From contig CM046874.1 in assembly GCA_025667525.1 (NCBI GenBank), forward strand, positions 424,226,400 to 424,290,399: a DNA stretch of 64,000 nucleotides, given 5' to 3'. Shown here one piece after another: positions 21,303-32,934 of this stretch; position 1 is the first letter of the stretch; each line of letters begins with the position of its first letter. The notes beneath the pieces were generated by a model. The model made no database searches. It was not told the DNA's origin and was given only the letters and a program-made list of their open reading frames with translations. A program made the translations under genes and the position numbers. The DNA is from Glebionis coronaria (Eukaryota; Streptophyta; Magnoliopsida; Asterales; Asteraceae).

Positions 21303-23230
21303 TTAATTGAATGGTATAAAAATGATTGGACTGCTTCGTTCTTTTGGAACATCCTCTTTGGTACCTGCATTCTCATTAGGAATTTGCATGCTTTGATATG
21401 GGTTAGCGATATCTATCTTAGAAGCAAGTGGGGGTTCGTAGTTTTCTTTTCTTGTGCTAGAGGTGTTCTGAGAAGATGATTCACTTGTCTTAGCTGGTAA
21501 ACGTTTCCTTTTATAGAAAACCTTAAGTTCAGGCTTAGGTGATGGATCCTCTTTTTCAGTTTCCTCCCTAGTAGTCTTAATAGAATCGGAGACTATCCTA
21601 GTTAAAGGGCACTCGTTTCCTACAAGAGTGAAAGTTCTACCAGTGGGGCGCCACATTTTACCAATGGGTTTGATTTTAGCTATCCACTGGGATTTAATTC
21701 TAGCACGGGAGTTCACCTCATTAAGTAATTTTTTGATACAGGAATCATTATTGGCTTTAAAGACACATTTCCTACATGTTTTACAAGTAGCATATTTAAT
21801 GTCCGAGTAAGATCTAGAATTCCTAGATGATTGATTGATGCTCCTAGGATGTGACATGCTACGGTTAGCAGTGTTGGGTAAACTAGAAGGCATCTGACTA
21901 GGTTTGAAATTCCTATCTCTTACTTGTGTCTTTTGCATAGTTTCCCTTAGACCAAATGTATGGCGAGCATCATTGAACTAGTTCGAGACGTGTAATTTGG
22001 ACTATGTCTAGGGAGACTAGAGGCAATCATGTGATTAGGTCTTGCAAAAGCTGTTTTAGTCACATTAGACCTAGATGGTGGAGTGACTGTTCCAGAAGTT
22101 TGAGCCATATCAACTTGGGAGGCAAACCGCGGTCTCGAGGATTGTGAGCGCTCGGATCTAAATGCAGTTGGTTGTCGAATGAACTGATTTGTAGGCGGTT
22201 TCCCCAATATTGATGGTTTTTCAAGCTTAGTGTCCACACTAGTTCCTTTAGTTTTCCTCAAAGCATTTTTCAACGCAGCTATAGCAAAGACCTTTTCCTG
22301 AACTTGAGCCTTTAAGGTCTCATTTTCTTTGAACAATTCATCTTGGGATGCCAACTTAGATTCAAGCAACTTAATTTGTTTCAAAAGATTATCTTTTTCA
22401 GCTTTAGAATCTAGAACAGTTTGATCCAATTTTCGTTCAAGAACAACGTTTGACTTTTCAAGTTTTTCAAAATATGTTTCAAATTTCTCCGTTTTCTTCG
22501 AAAATTCAATTTTGGCATCCTCAAGATCTTTTAATTGTTGAGCTACAATCGTTTCGAGCTCTCTAATCTTGGAATCAGAAGCAGTTAATGAAGCAGTTAT
22601 AAGACAATTATCATGATGTTTAGCATTTTGAACACTTTCTCCCCCATTATGACTCACATCAGATGAATCAGAAGTGGTATTTCTATCACTCTTTTCCATC
22701 CCATGTTTGTCATAGTTAGGTTCAGAATGCTTAATATGCGGTATTTCATCAACATATACATCATCAACATTACATTGTACCATGTCCGCAGGCTCTTCGT
22801 CATTAACGGGTAAGGTGTCATCAAAAGAGATCTCGTGAACATTGCCTGACGTGCCACTGGTATCATGTTGTCCTCCTGATTCCGTGCTCTTGCCATCGTT
22901 AGGCTCCAAGTTGTCAACCGTATGACCATTCTCCTCTTGCATCTGCATCATAGATTCTTGCACTCCATTATCATACACTTGCTGAAGTCTGGATCTTTCA
23001 TAAATCGAAGACGAAACCGATGTCATAAATTTCAACAGTTTATCACGGAAATCTTTAACATCGTTCTGTGTGTATTGAAAAAATGACTGGCATATCCCTG
23101 AATTGTCAGACTTGATGATATTGAATTGGAGGAAAGGCGTGAGTTGTGTCACAAGAGCCTGATATGCAGTTTCTGATGCAGAGTGATTAAAGTCTTCTTT
23201 GGGAAGTTGCTCAGCTAGGTGGTTCAAGTT
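21303..23230 (-). pseudogene. Element G Gag (copia-type), main part, frameshifted
   Basis: The minus strand encodes the Gag of a Ty1/copia element. From 23230 downwards come LNHLAEQLPKEDF and a variable region, a long coiled coil (about 22250-22580: KIRELETIVAQQLKDLEDAK and onward), a basic Ser/Arg-rich region, and a Cys motif CKTCRKCVFKANNDSC near 21750. A frameshift near 21970 separates the open segments 21947-23257 and 21303-21938. The first 55 residues are at 30416-30582 on the other side of H. It closely matches H Gag over its length. No Pol follows the C-terminus. Confidence 0.8.
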
Positions 23231-23235
23231 AAAAA

Positions 23236-23770
23236 AAAACATCCTCAAAACAAACAAAAATCAGACTCAATTTTTTTTATTAAAGATCTCAGTCTTTACT
23301 AACCCCTCATCGATCGACGACTCTAACCAAAAATACAACAAGAAAGCATCACCTACCTGAGACCTCACATAGGAGACCTTGACGTCGAATCTTTATGGTT
23401 CTTCGAACAAAATCTGATATGATTCGTGGTTTGAGTAATAGATTGGATTGATGATTTGGTTACTGTTTTAGGAGAAAACAATGGAGCGTTTAGTTTGAGA
23501 GAATATAGGGAGGTGGGGCGGTCAAACAAGGAGTTTAATTAGGATTGTTTTATATTTAGTCTGGCGGAGATTACAAAGACAGTGGGGGTTCATCCAATTT
23601 TTTTGCCACGTCTTTTGCATAATCAAGTTTTGAGGCCACGTGTGATTAACACAATTTGGCAAAGATTTTTTTTTTAGGCCACTTGTAATAACTGGGTTAT
23701 TTGGCAAAGATTTCTTCTTCAAATTTGTTTTAATTAAAAGTTAATTTATCTTTATATACGTTTTAATTAT
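23236..23770 (-). promoter_or_regulatory. Antisense promoter-like module in element H
   Basis: Read on the minus strand it looks like a plant promoter and first exon: CACGTGG G-box-like sites near 23640, a TATA-like CTAAATATAAAAC near 23550, CT-rich sequence near 23500, then a leader ending in TCTCAG|GTAGGTGATG, a consensus splice donor, near 23355. A diverged counterpart lies at 31020-31500 in G. In both elements it faces away from Gag, towards the 5' LTR. Function inferred only from sequence style. Confidence 0.4.
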
Positions 23771-24106
23771 ACACAATTTGGCAAAGTTAATTAGCGATTA
23801 ACAGTTCATTGGACTCGGATGGCGTAAATTTTAAGGGGTTGAGTTTTATGGTTTGTTTAACCGTAGCTTGAATTTATTTATTGTCGGGCTTTATTTTTTG
23901 AGTGATTCGAATTTAAATTGGACCTATTAGTATCCGGTTTATTTTATCAACGTTTGAGCCGACAACAATTTTTTGAGCCGAGAAAAGTGTGATCTCATCT
24001 ATCGTGGATTTTTTTATAAAGTTATTTACGGATCTTTCGAAATTTCTTCACGAATTGTAAGATTCCGAATACAACTACAATCACGATCATTTTTCATCAT
24101 AATTCA
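23771..24106 (+). other. Element H Gag leader
   Basis: No ORF. From about 23865 on it is collinear with 30583-30830 of G read in reverse (shared CCGTAGCTTGAAT, AACGTTTGAGCCG-like and TTTTTCATCATAATTCAATG just before the Gag ATG). Confidence 0.65.
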
Positions 24107-26314
24107 ATGGAGTCTTTGAATTCGAAATTTCAAGAGGGAGACTTGCATCACATGCAAAACACAGCTAGAGAAAGTGGTATAATTTCATGTCGACTACTCC
24201 AGTCACATCTTAGGACTATTGCATGGGTTCAAGGAGGAAGCGAATTTGTGACACTCTTTGGTCAACATCATTATACATTCATCGATTCACTATGTCTCAA
24301 CTTGAACCACCTAGCTGAGCAACTTCACAAATAAGACTTTAATCACTCTGCATCAGAAACTGCATATCAGGCTCTTGTGACACAACTCACGCCTTTCCTC
24401 CAATTCAATATCATCAAGTCTGACAATTCAGGGATATGCCGGTCATTTTCTCAATACACACAGAACGATGTTAGAGATTTCTGTGATAAACTGTTGAAAT
24501 TTATGACATCGGTTTCGTCTTCGATTTATGAAAGATCCAGACTTCACCAAGTGTATGATAATGGAGTGCAAGAATCTATGATGCAAATACAAGAGGAGAA
24601 TGGTCATACGGTTGACAACTTGGAGCCTAACGATGGCAAGAGCACGGAATCAGGAGGACAACATGATACCAGTGGCACGTCAGGCAATGTTCACGAGAAC
24701 TCTTTTGATGACACCTTACCCGTTAATGACGAAGAGCCTGCGGACATGGTAAAATGTAATGTTGATGATGTATACGCTGATGAAATACCGCATATTGAGC
24801 ATTCTGAACCTAACTATGACAAACATGGGATGGAAAAGAGTGATAGAAATACCACTTCTGATTCATCCGATGTGAGTCATAATGGGGGAGAAAGTGTTCA
24901 AAATGCTAAACATCATGATAATTGTCTTATAACTGCTTCATTAACTTCTTCTGATTCCAAGATTAGAGAGCTCAAAACGATTGTAGCTCAACAATTAAAA
25001 GATCTTGAGGATGCCAAACTTGAATTTTATAAGAAGACGGACAAATTTGAAACATACTTTGAAAAACTTGAAAAGTCAAACGTTGTTCTTGAACGAAAAT
25101 TGGATCAAACTGTTCTAGATTCTAAAGCTGAAAAGGACAATCTTTTGAAACAAATTAAGTTTCTTGAATCTAAGTTTCCATCCCAAGATGAATTGTTCAA
25201 AGAAAATGAGATCTTAAAGGCTCAAGTTCAGGAAAAGGTCTTTGCTATAGCTGCGTTGAAAAACGATTTGAGGAAAACTAAAGGACCTAGTGTGGACACT
25301 AAGCTTGAAAAATCATCAATCTTGGGGAAACCGCCTACAAATCCGTTCGTCAGACAATCGACTGTCAGACAACCTACTGCATTTAGATCCGAGCGATCAC
25401 AATCCTCGAGACCGCGGTTTGCCTCCCAAGTTGATATGGTTCATCTTTCTAGAACAGTCACTCCACCATCTAGGCCCAATGTGACTAAAACAGCTTTTGC
25501 AAGACCTAATCACATGATTGCCCCTAATTTCCCTAGACATAGTCCAAAGAATACGTCTGGAACTAGTTTAAATGACGTTCGCCATACTTTTGGTCTAAGG
25601 GAAGCTAAGCAAAAGACACAAGTAAGAGATAGGAATTTCAAACCTAGTCAGATGCCTTCTAGTTTACCTAACACTGCTAACCGTAGCATGTCACATCCTA
25701 GGAGCATCAATCAATCATCTAGGAATTCTAGATCTTACTCGGACATTAAATATGCTACTTGTAAAACATGTAGAAAATGTGTCTTTACGGCAAATCATGA
25801 TTCTTGTATCAAGAAACTACTTAATGAGGTGAACTCCCGTGCTAGACTTAAATCCCAGTGGGTTTCCAAAATCAAACCCATGGGTAAAATGTGGCGCCCC
25901 ACTGGTAGAACTTTCACCCTTGTAGAAAATGAGTGCCCTTTAACTAGGATAGTCTCCGATTCTATTAAGACTACTAGGGAGGAAATTGAAAAGGAGGATG
26001 CATCACCTAATCCTGAACTTAAGGTTTTCTTTAAAAGGAAACATTTACCAGCTAAGACAAGTGAATCATCTCCTCAGAACACCTCTAGCACAAGTAAGGC
26101 CAACTGTGATCCCCCACTTGCTTCTAAGATAGATATCGCTAACCCTTATCCAAGCATGCAAATTCCTAATGAAAATGTAGGTACCAAAGAGGATGTTCCA
26201 AAAGAACGAAGCGGTCCAATCATTGTATACCATTCAATTAAGGACACTCTCAGAGTTTGGTTGCTAAAGAAGCTGATATCTAAGAAACAAGTGTCTCAGG
26301 GGATTTCCAGTTAA
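24107..26314 (+). pseudogene. Element H Gag (copia-type), one premature stop
   Basis: ATG at 24107 (MESLNSKFQEGDLHHMQ), the same start as in G. One frame runs to TAA at 26314 (735 residues) except for a TAA at 24332-24334, where G has GAA. The N-terminal region (residues 1-140) is typical of copia Gag from this plant group. Then come an acidic linker, a coiled coil (about residues 280-390), a Ser/Arg/Pro-rich basic segment, and CKTCRKCVFTANHDSC near residue 560, a Cys/His motif. Known autonomous relatives continue into protease and integrase; here the frame ends and hairpin units begin 12 bp later. It could supply or bind packaging functions; not shown. Confidence 0.75.
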
Positions 26315-26325
26315 ATTTACAGTGC

Positions 26326-27190
26326 ATAAAGGACTTACAGTCACATAACAGACTGTAACTCGCTCTCAAAAGACAGGAAAGTTCATCCCGATGATGACTT
26401 ATCCTCAAAACGAGAAATTAAGTTTTCTCGGACACGAGCTTATATTAAAACTATTCAACGGTTTTAAGCTCGTGTAAATGGCTCCTCGTTAAATGACAGA
26501 CGATGACCCGGACTTCAGAGACAGGGAAGTTTATCCACGCAACGATAACTTACCCTCTTAACAAGAAATTAAGTTTTCTTGGACACGAGCTTATCCTAAA
26601 ACCATTCGAAGGTTTTAAGCTCATGTATAAGGCTCTTCATTAAATATCAGATGATGACCCGATCTTCAAATAAAGGAAAGTTTATCGCCCGATGATAAAC
26701 TTATCCTCAAAAACGAGAAATTAAATTTTCTCGGACACAAGCTTACTTTAAAAACTATTCAATGGTTTTAAGCTCGTGTAAAATGACTTACAGTTAAATG
26801 TCAGACTGTAACTCGAACTTAAAATAAAGGAAAGATTATCTTTTATGATAACTTATCCTCTTAACGAGAAATTCACCTTTCTCGGTCATGAGCTTGTATT
26901 AAAACATTCGAAGTTTTAAGCTCAGAAAGGAAAGTGTATCTTTTAAATAAGAGAACTTTTCCTCATAACGAGAAATTAACCTTTCTCGGTCATGAGCTTT
27001 CCGTTAAAACATTCAAAGTTTTTCAAGCTCATGAAAACGACTTCTAAGTAAATGTCAACTTAGGACTCGTTCTTCAGCTAAAAGGAAAGTTTATCGCCGA
27101 TGGTAACTTATCCTTAACAACGGGAAGCTTATAACTTCTCGGACTTGAGCTCGTTTTGCAAGATATTCAACATCTTAAGCTCAAGTAAAT
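26326..27190 (+). repeat. Element H multi-hairpin tandem array (about 6 units)
   Basis: Inverted counterpart of 20075-21235 with fewer units. Stems seen: TTACAGT/ACTGTAA near 26335 and again near 26790, ACGATGA pairing with TCCTCGT near 26490-26510, CAAGAAA/TTTCTTG near 26563-26582 and CTAAGT/ACTTAG near 27037-27055. Unit number differs from G, so the array expands or contracts while keeping folds. Confidence 0.82.
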
Positions 27191-29989
27191 GGTTTTCAAA
27201 ACGTTGAACTCAATTTTTTGAGAATTTCTAAAAAAGGTTTTCTAAATCTTTCAAAATTGTGTGTTCAAAAATGTTTTGATAAAAAGAGCATGTCTTCTGG
27301 AATGGATAATATTTACGATACTAGAAATGTCATTTAATAATGACACGGGGTTGTAAATAAAGTTCGAACAGAAGTTCAAATGTTTTAAAACATGCTCAAA
27401 ATGGTTTGCTATTATTTCAGATAGTAACCCGTTTTTCATAATCAAGTCAAGCATTTCACCGGAAAGCTTTAACTCAACAACGGGAATTAATTTTCTCGGG
27501 CATGGTTTACTTTATAACCATGTAAGGGATTGTGTTTACGTAATAACACAATCTAACACGAATATATGTACGATTCAGTGCATTTATTTGTTAAAACAAG
27601 AGAAGTCTTGTTTTTATGAAGTTATCATCTCCACCAACCGTAGCAACTTACAATTGATATCTACATACTCGACAATGCGACTACTCAAACGGTGACTACA
27701 GCTCTTTCAATAGAACACGGGTCAACAATTGAGGGGGAGCAATTGTCCAGCATTCAGAATCCTTGATGCCGAGAGTGCCAAGTTCACATATTGGTGTCAA
27801 GACAACGATATCAGTCATACACATGGAGTCAAGAGATAACTTCAGACGTGACGAGGTGACCAACATTCGTGAACAAGAACCATGTGAATCTTTCATATGA
27901 TGTTCTTCATCATTCAGGACCAACCTCGTAAAATTGCTAATCTTGTGAATTCATTATCATATATGATCTTTGCACGTGATAAATACCTTACACTTGTGTT
28001 TAAAAGGTATTTAATTTACGTTTCAGCACACCCTCATTAATTTGAGGGGGAGCTTGTGTATTTCATGAAGATAATTGGATTTGCATTTTTCTTCCCAAAT
28101 TTTCTTAAAATGCTATTAAATCAATTGATATTAAAAACATCGATTGGGTTAATATATTTAATATGGGGGAGAAAATGTGATTTAATATGGGATATGATCA
28201 ATCATAAATGGTTTGACTTAACGTGATAGCTCATCCCGACTTGTGCAAAATGTTTTCGGATATCGTGGCATATGTTAAGGGAGAGCAAAATGGATTTGCA
28301 CTTCAAAATAGATTTCATGGTGACATACACTTACCCAAAACATCTCTATTCACGACGGTGAAGATTGTGGTGACATAAGGATGGTAGGATAGGTTAAAGT
28401 CCAATGATTTCTCTAGAACCGGAGGAATCTTCCCAAGGACATTCCATAGCTAGAAATAGTAGTCCTTAGGAAAGATGGAGAAAGATTGTGAATGTAGCTG
28501 AATGCCGACCAAGTACTTAATTTAGCACTGGAACAATCACAACAAGGTGCTAGTGATGACGTATTGGTAAGCATTGAAGGGGTTGAAGAATGAAAAAGAA
28601 TTGTAAAGATAAAGGGTGTAAAGAAAGAAGCCCTCCTTACAACTTAGGCAGAAACCGGGTCAATACATATGCTATTGAGATCATTTTTAATGATTCTTGA
28701 TATTGAAGATACACATCATGGACCCAGTGATGCATTGCACAACCCATCCCAGCTAACTCAGATATCTCTCAAAAGATATTTGTTTTAATCACACGGAGAC
28801 AACGCATTATCTATTGATTTATTCACTCCGAATAAATTGGTATTGAAAAGGTGGCACTCCTCTCCAGCCTCCGATCACTAAAATCCAAAATGCACGATCG
28901 AGTCTAGAGCCATTTGAGATCATCAAATATCTCATTAGGACACACTTTCATATTTCCTTGCTTCTTCACACACTGTGAAAAGCAAGAAAGATCTTAAGAG
29001 TCCTACGCAAAATCTTCATGATCTTGCCTGAACATCCGAGTAATACGAAAGTATTTACAATGAAGATGGAAATCCTTCTTGAGTGAATATCAAAAAGCTC
29101 ATGGTAGGTGACTTGTGCGATTCTTTTTGAATCAAATTTGTGATAACTGGAAAGCAACAGAGGTTTAATTCTTAAATGAACTTAAACACGTTCCAGGCCT
29201 CTATACAATATCTTAGTGATCTTGCCAGAACACTCAGAGTGATACCTTAGTGTTCACAGTGATGAGTGGAAATCCTTCTAGTGTTAACCTCAAACAGCAC
29301 TTGGTAGGTAACTTGCAAGATTCTATACGAATCAAGCTCGTGACAAACTGGAAAGCAACGATGGTGCGGTTCTTAGTTGAATTTCACTTGTTCCAGGAAC
29401 ATGAATTGATGGCTTCAAATCGTGCGGATATTATTATCCAAATGATTCACTCTTTATGTTCGCAGTTAGCTTTGGACGGTCGAATAAAGAGAACGGGTTT
29501 ACCCGCGAAATCCTGTCAGGAAGTTACTTAATTGAAACTATCCGTCACGGGTACGATATCTAATATCGTCCAACGGTCTTCACCGACCGGAGGTAAAATG
29601 CTACCGATTTAGAATGAAATGTTCAAAGCCATTTCTTTCGTGTCTACTTATGTTGCGGCATTTGAAGACGGCGGCGTTGCGGGATCCAAGAAGAAGTCGT
29701 CCCCACATGCTTATACTTTATGCACTTAATATCTCATTTAAATTCTAGAAAGCCTAAAAGTTAAGTCTTCCGCTGTATCAAACTCTGAAGCTTTCAAGAA
29801 TTATAAAGGTATAAGTATGTGGAACATGAAGTCACGAAGAGGCGAATATCACAAGTGATGAATGCACAAGATCAAGGCAATGAAACATGCTCAAGGCTGA
29901 AGTCAAAGATCACATCAAGCATGTTCACAAGAACAAGATCGAAGACTCAAGCATAGTATGCTAGGTTTAAGATTTTTTAAAATGGTGTG
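27191..29989 (+). other. Element H 3' noncoding region
   Basis: No supported ORF. Mirror of 17311-20074. Includes GAGGGGGAGC-type purine runs near 27730 and 28043 and the two-unit 199-bp repeat near 29005-29405. Confidence 0.65.
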
Positions 29990-30123
29990 ACCTTCCTTTG
30001 GGGGAGATTGTTGGAAATACGTTTTTACAAGGAAAGTCTCGGTCACATCATTATTAACATAGATCACGAGCTATAGACTATTTAGGACATTGTAACTTGG
30101 AGTGACCTCCCTTTGGGGGAGAT
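29990..30123 (+). promoter_or_regulatory. Element H doubled polypurine tract
   Basis: CTTTGGGGGAGATTGTTGGA occurs at about 29996 and again ending at the LTR start (30110-30129). The first copy is followed by an LTR-tip remnant AAATACGTTTTTAC. Confidence 0.78.
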
Positions 30124-30415
30124 TGTTGGAAATACGTTTTTACGTATTTAGAAAGGATCGGTCACTCCAATGATATTGGGCTCGTGATCGAATATAGCCC
30201 ATATAGCCCACATGTAGGGTGGGCTATATAAACCCCCCTCCTAGCATGTTAGGAGGGGTTGTTGGTTCACTTCCATTTCACACAATCACAATTCCATCTC
30301 TCTTTCCTTCTCTCCTTTCTCTCTCTTCTTTATCTCTCTAAGTTTCTTCCATTTCTTCCATCATTCAATAGATAATCCAAACAATGTCTAATCCTTAGAA
30401 AACATCGATCCTACA
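30124..30415 (+). repeat. Element H 3' LTR
   Basis: TGTTGGAAATACG to CGATCCTACA, with TATATAAA at 30225-30232. Same family as the G LTRs but more diverged from them than they are from each other. Confidence 0.87.
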
Positions 30416-30582
30416 TAATGATGTTGACCAAAGAGTGTCACAAATTCGCTTCTTCCTTGAACCCATGCAATAGTCCTAAGATGTGACTGAAGTAGTTGAC
30501 ATGAAATTATACCACTTTCTCTAGCTGTGTCTTGCATGTGATGCAAGTCTCCCTCTTGAAATTTCAAATTCAAAGACTCCAT
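30416..30582 (-). pseudogene. Element G Gag, N-terminal fragment
   Basis: Minus strand from ATG at 30582 (MESLNLKFQEGDLHHMQ) to VTLFGQHHY, about 55 residues, where H is inserted. The reading continues at 23230. The upstream leader (30583-30830) matches the H leader. Confidence 0.82.
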
Positions 30583-31019
30583 TGAATTATGATGAAAAAT
30601 TATTTTGGATGTGGTTGTGTTCGGAATATAACAACTCGTGAAGAAACTTAGAAATAGAAATTCTCGGGAAATGACAACACCAACAAAAGATCCGTAAAAA
30701 CCTCTTAAAATCCTCAATTGATGATATAACTCTCTTCTCGGTTCAAATATTGTTGACGGTTCAAACGATGATAAATTAAACCGAGTCCAATTTAAATAAA
30801 ACTCGTCAACAAATATATTCAAGCTACGGTAAATATAATGATCGGGCCGTCAAATATTTTACCACTTTGGTTCTTTCTAAATACCCGCCTCAATATGATG
30901 TACCAAAAACTAATATATAAAATTAACTTAAAAAAAAAAGTTTACTTAACTAAAATTCAAAATAAAAATAAAAAATAAAAAAAATTTAATATATAGCGTT
31001 TTTTATGAAAAAAAATTTG

Positions 31020-31500
31020 AAATTTAATTTGTTGGCTCATTTGCTATACGTGGCTGGACCATACACAAGGCACCAAATAAGTCACCACACAGGTGGCTTC
31101 CACCCACGAAAACTCGTTGTTATCTCCGCCCAATTTACTTGCTATTAAATCTCTCCTCAAACAGTAAACTACCAAATCCTTCTCTTTTATCTCTCTCTCC
31201 TCAAACCCACAAACACAAACCTAATCTAAAAACTATCCTAATCTCCTCAAACTCTTTCTCAAAACATCCGCCTCCCAACTAATCAAGTGAACATCACAAA
31301 AAAAATCGTCTTATCTAAATCCAACCAAAATTACAACCGTGTAAACCAGTTCAAGGCTTCAATTGAATGATATTCAGAGATCGAATCAATCAATCATTCA
31401 TGAAAAATAAACAGAAGGTTTTTTTGGCTTCAAGATCCAATAAAGCGTCTCGGGTAGGTATTTCTTTTCGTTTAATTGTGTGTTTGGATCGATGATGGTT
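31020..31500 (+). promoter_or_regulatory. Antisense promoter-like module in element G
   Basis: Plus-strand features of a plant promoter and first exon: ACGTGGC, ATCTCCGCC followed by TTGCTATTAAATC (TATA-like), a CT-rich leader (CTTTTATCTCTCTCTCC) and a donor-like TCTCGG|GTAGGTATTTC near 31451. H has ATCTCCGCC, TATA-like, CT-rich and TCTCAG|GTAGGT in the same order. Element G is on the minus strand, so this points towards its 5' LTR. Confidence 0.4.
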
Positions 31501-31959
31501 TTGGATGGAAACTTAGATCGAGTCTTGTGTGGGTTTTTTTGTTTGAGTCTGTTGAATAAGTGTGTTGTGGGTGTATGGGTGTGGGTTGAAGGTCTGTTCG
31601 AGATATGTTAGAGTTTGGGTGAGAGTCAAATCGAGTGGTGTGTTTGTTTGAGTGTGTTGTGGGTCTGATGAGACGAGGGTTTGAGTGATGGGTTTGAATG
31701 TGTGATGGGTTTGAGGGTTTGAGGGTTTGAGGGTTTGTGTCAGTTTAGTGTGGTGAGGGTTTGTTTCGGGTCGGTTTTATAGACGAGGGTGTTTGTTGTG
31801 AGGATCGAGTCAAGTTGGGTTTTTGAGTTCAAATTGATGTTGGGTCGAGGGTCTGTTAGAATGGGTGAGAGTCCACGTCGAGTCTAGGTTTAAGAGTCGA
31901 ATGTGTGGTTGTGGTCGAGTCTAAGTGATGAGTCTGTTTTCAAGTCGAGATCGAGTCCA
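31501..31959. other. Element G leader, GT/AG-rich segment
   Basis: No ORF. The plus strand is rich in GAGGGTTTG, GTGTGTT and TCGAGTC motifs, including a short GGGTTTGA tandem near 31695-31735. It resembles a first-intron sequence of the module at 31020-31500, or a simple-sequence part of the G leader. Confidence 0.4.
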
Positions 31960-32290
31960 TCGCAATGTCAATACTTACACCATCGCAAAATCTAAATACT
32001 TTTCCATCGCAATGTCAAACAACAATGCCATCGCAATATCAACAAAAGACCATCGGAATGTGTGAAAAAATTTGGCAGAGTTTCGACTCACTTTACCTTA
32101 AACCCGTCGCAATCACGATCGCGAAGTACGATCGGAATACACGTCGGAATAAGGGAATCTGAAAAAGTTGATCGCAAAGTAGAACCCTCGGGTTATTGCG
32201 ATCGATGTACAAACCTGGTGACGTTACGATCGGAATATGGCAACTATCTATCGGAATAGGACAAAAAGAGAAAGCATCAGAATACGCATC
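31960..32290 (-). repeat. CATCGCAATG / ATCGGAAT array in element G leader
   Basis: About 15 copies of CCATCGCAAT, GATCGGAAT or ATCGGAATA at 15-30 bp spacing. The core resembles the array in the LTR of element F although G is copia-type and F gypsy-type. It lies between the G primer site and Gag. Confidence 0.75.
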
Positions 32291-32625
32291 TGTATAATCA
32301 TCTGAATGTAAAACCTTTTCCGACACAAAAAAACTTGGATAAAAAAGGACAAAACAGAAACTTGCACAATATTTAATAATAGACAAAACAAAAACTTTGT
32401 ATAAAAATGGATAAAAAATTGATATGAATGAGTGTTGAAAGAGGATAAAAGATAAAAGTAAAAGAAATTTTTAGGAGAAAGATTTGATAAAAAATTTATC
32501 AAAGACTTTATAAAAGAAAATTTTAAACACGAAAGCTTAAAGAAAAAAATGATGAAAGAAAATTTGTGAAAGAAGGAAACTTTACTACCAAATCAATAGA
32601 TGAAACACGCAAATCCGAAGAATCA

Positions 32626-32645
32626 ACCTAGGCTCTTGATATCAA
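32626..32645 (-). promoter_or_regulatory. Element G primer binding site (initiator-Met type)
   Basis: The minus strand just inside the LTR reads TTGATATCAAGAGCCTAGG. This is close to the copia-type site TTGGTATCAGAGC complementary to initiator tRNA-Met, and fixes the orientation of G as minus. Confidence 0.75.
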
Positions 32646-32646
32646 T

Positions 32647-32929
32647 TGTAGGGTCATGTTTTTCTAAGGATTTGGCATTGTATGATTTACCTATTGAGAT
32701 GGATGGAAAATGGTAGAACCTAGAGAGAGAAAGAAGAGAGAGAAAGGAGAGGAATGAAAAGAAAGATTGATTATGTGAAAATGCAAGTGTTCAACCCCTC
32801 CTAACATGCTAGGAGGGGGGTTTATATAGCCCACCCTACATGTGGGCTATATGGACTATATTGGATCACGAGCCCAATATCATTGGAGTGACCGATCCTT
32901 TCTAAATACGTAAAAACGTATTTCCAACA
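32647..32929 (-). repeat. Element G 5' LTR
   Basis: Partner of 16896-17178, same length of 283 bp; outer end followed by the duplicated AATTA (32930-32934). Minus-strand TATATAAA at 32821-32828. Confidence 0.9.
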
Positions 32930-32934
32930 AATTA

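Larger units (their letters stand above)
23231..30415 (+). mobile_element. Element H: copia-type relative of G, plus strand, 5'-truncated
   Basis: H has the same module order as G but on the plus strand: promoter-like module, leader, Gag ORF, hairpin array, noncoding 3' region, doubled polypurine tract and 3' LTR (30124-30415). There is no 5' LTR: the left end (23231) falls inside its leader. Relative to H's own gag, about 25 bp of G gag are missing at the junction and I see no target duplication, so insertion or rearrangement was irregular. Together G and H give inverted arms of about 6 kb. Confidence 0.75.
16896..32929 (-). mobile_element. Element G: pol-less copia-type element, minus strand (with nested H)
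   Basis: Two 283-bp LTRs (16896-17178 and 32647-32929) with TG/CA ends are flanked by AATTA (16891-16895 and 32930-32934). The minus strand gives 5' LTR (right), an initiator-Met-like primer site, a long leader, a Gag-only ORF, about 4 kb of noncoding DNA with tandem hairpin units, polypurine tract and 3' LTR (left). No protease, integrase or RT is present. The LTR pair differs at about 8 positions by eye. Gag is interrupted by element H in opposite orientation, so 16896-23230 and about 24300-30415 form long inverted arms. Confidence 0.87.

Noticed and set aside
21628..21810. Plus-strand ORFs opposite the G and H Gag sequences
   Set aside because: Shadow frames of the Gag coding strand.
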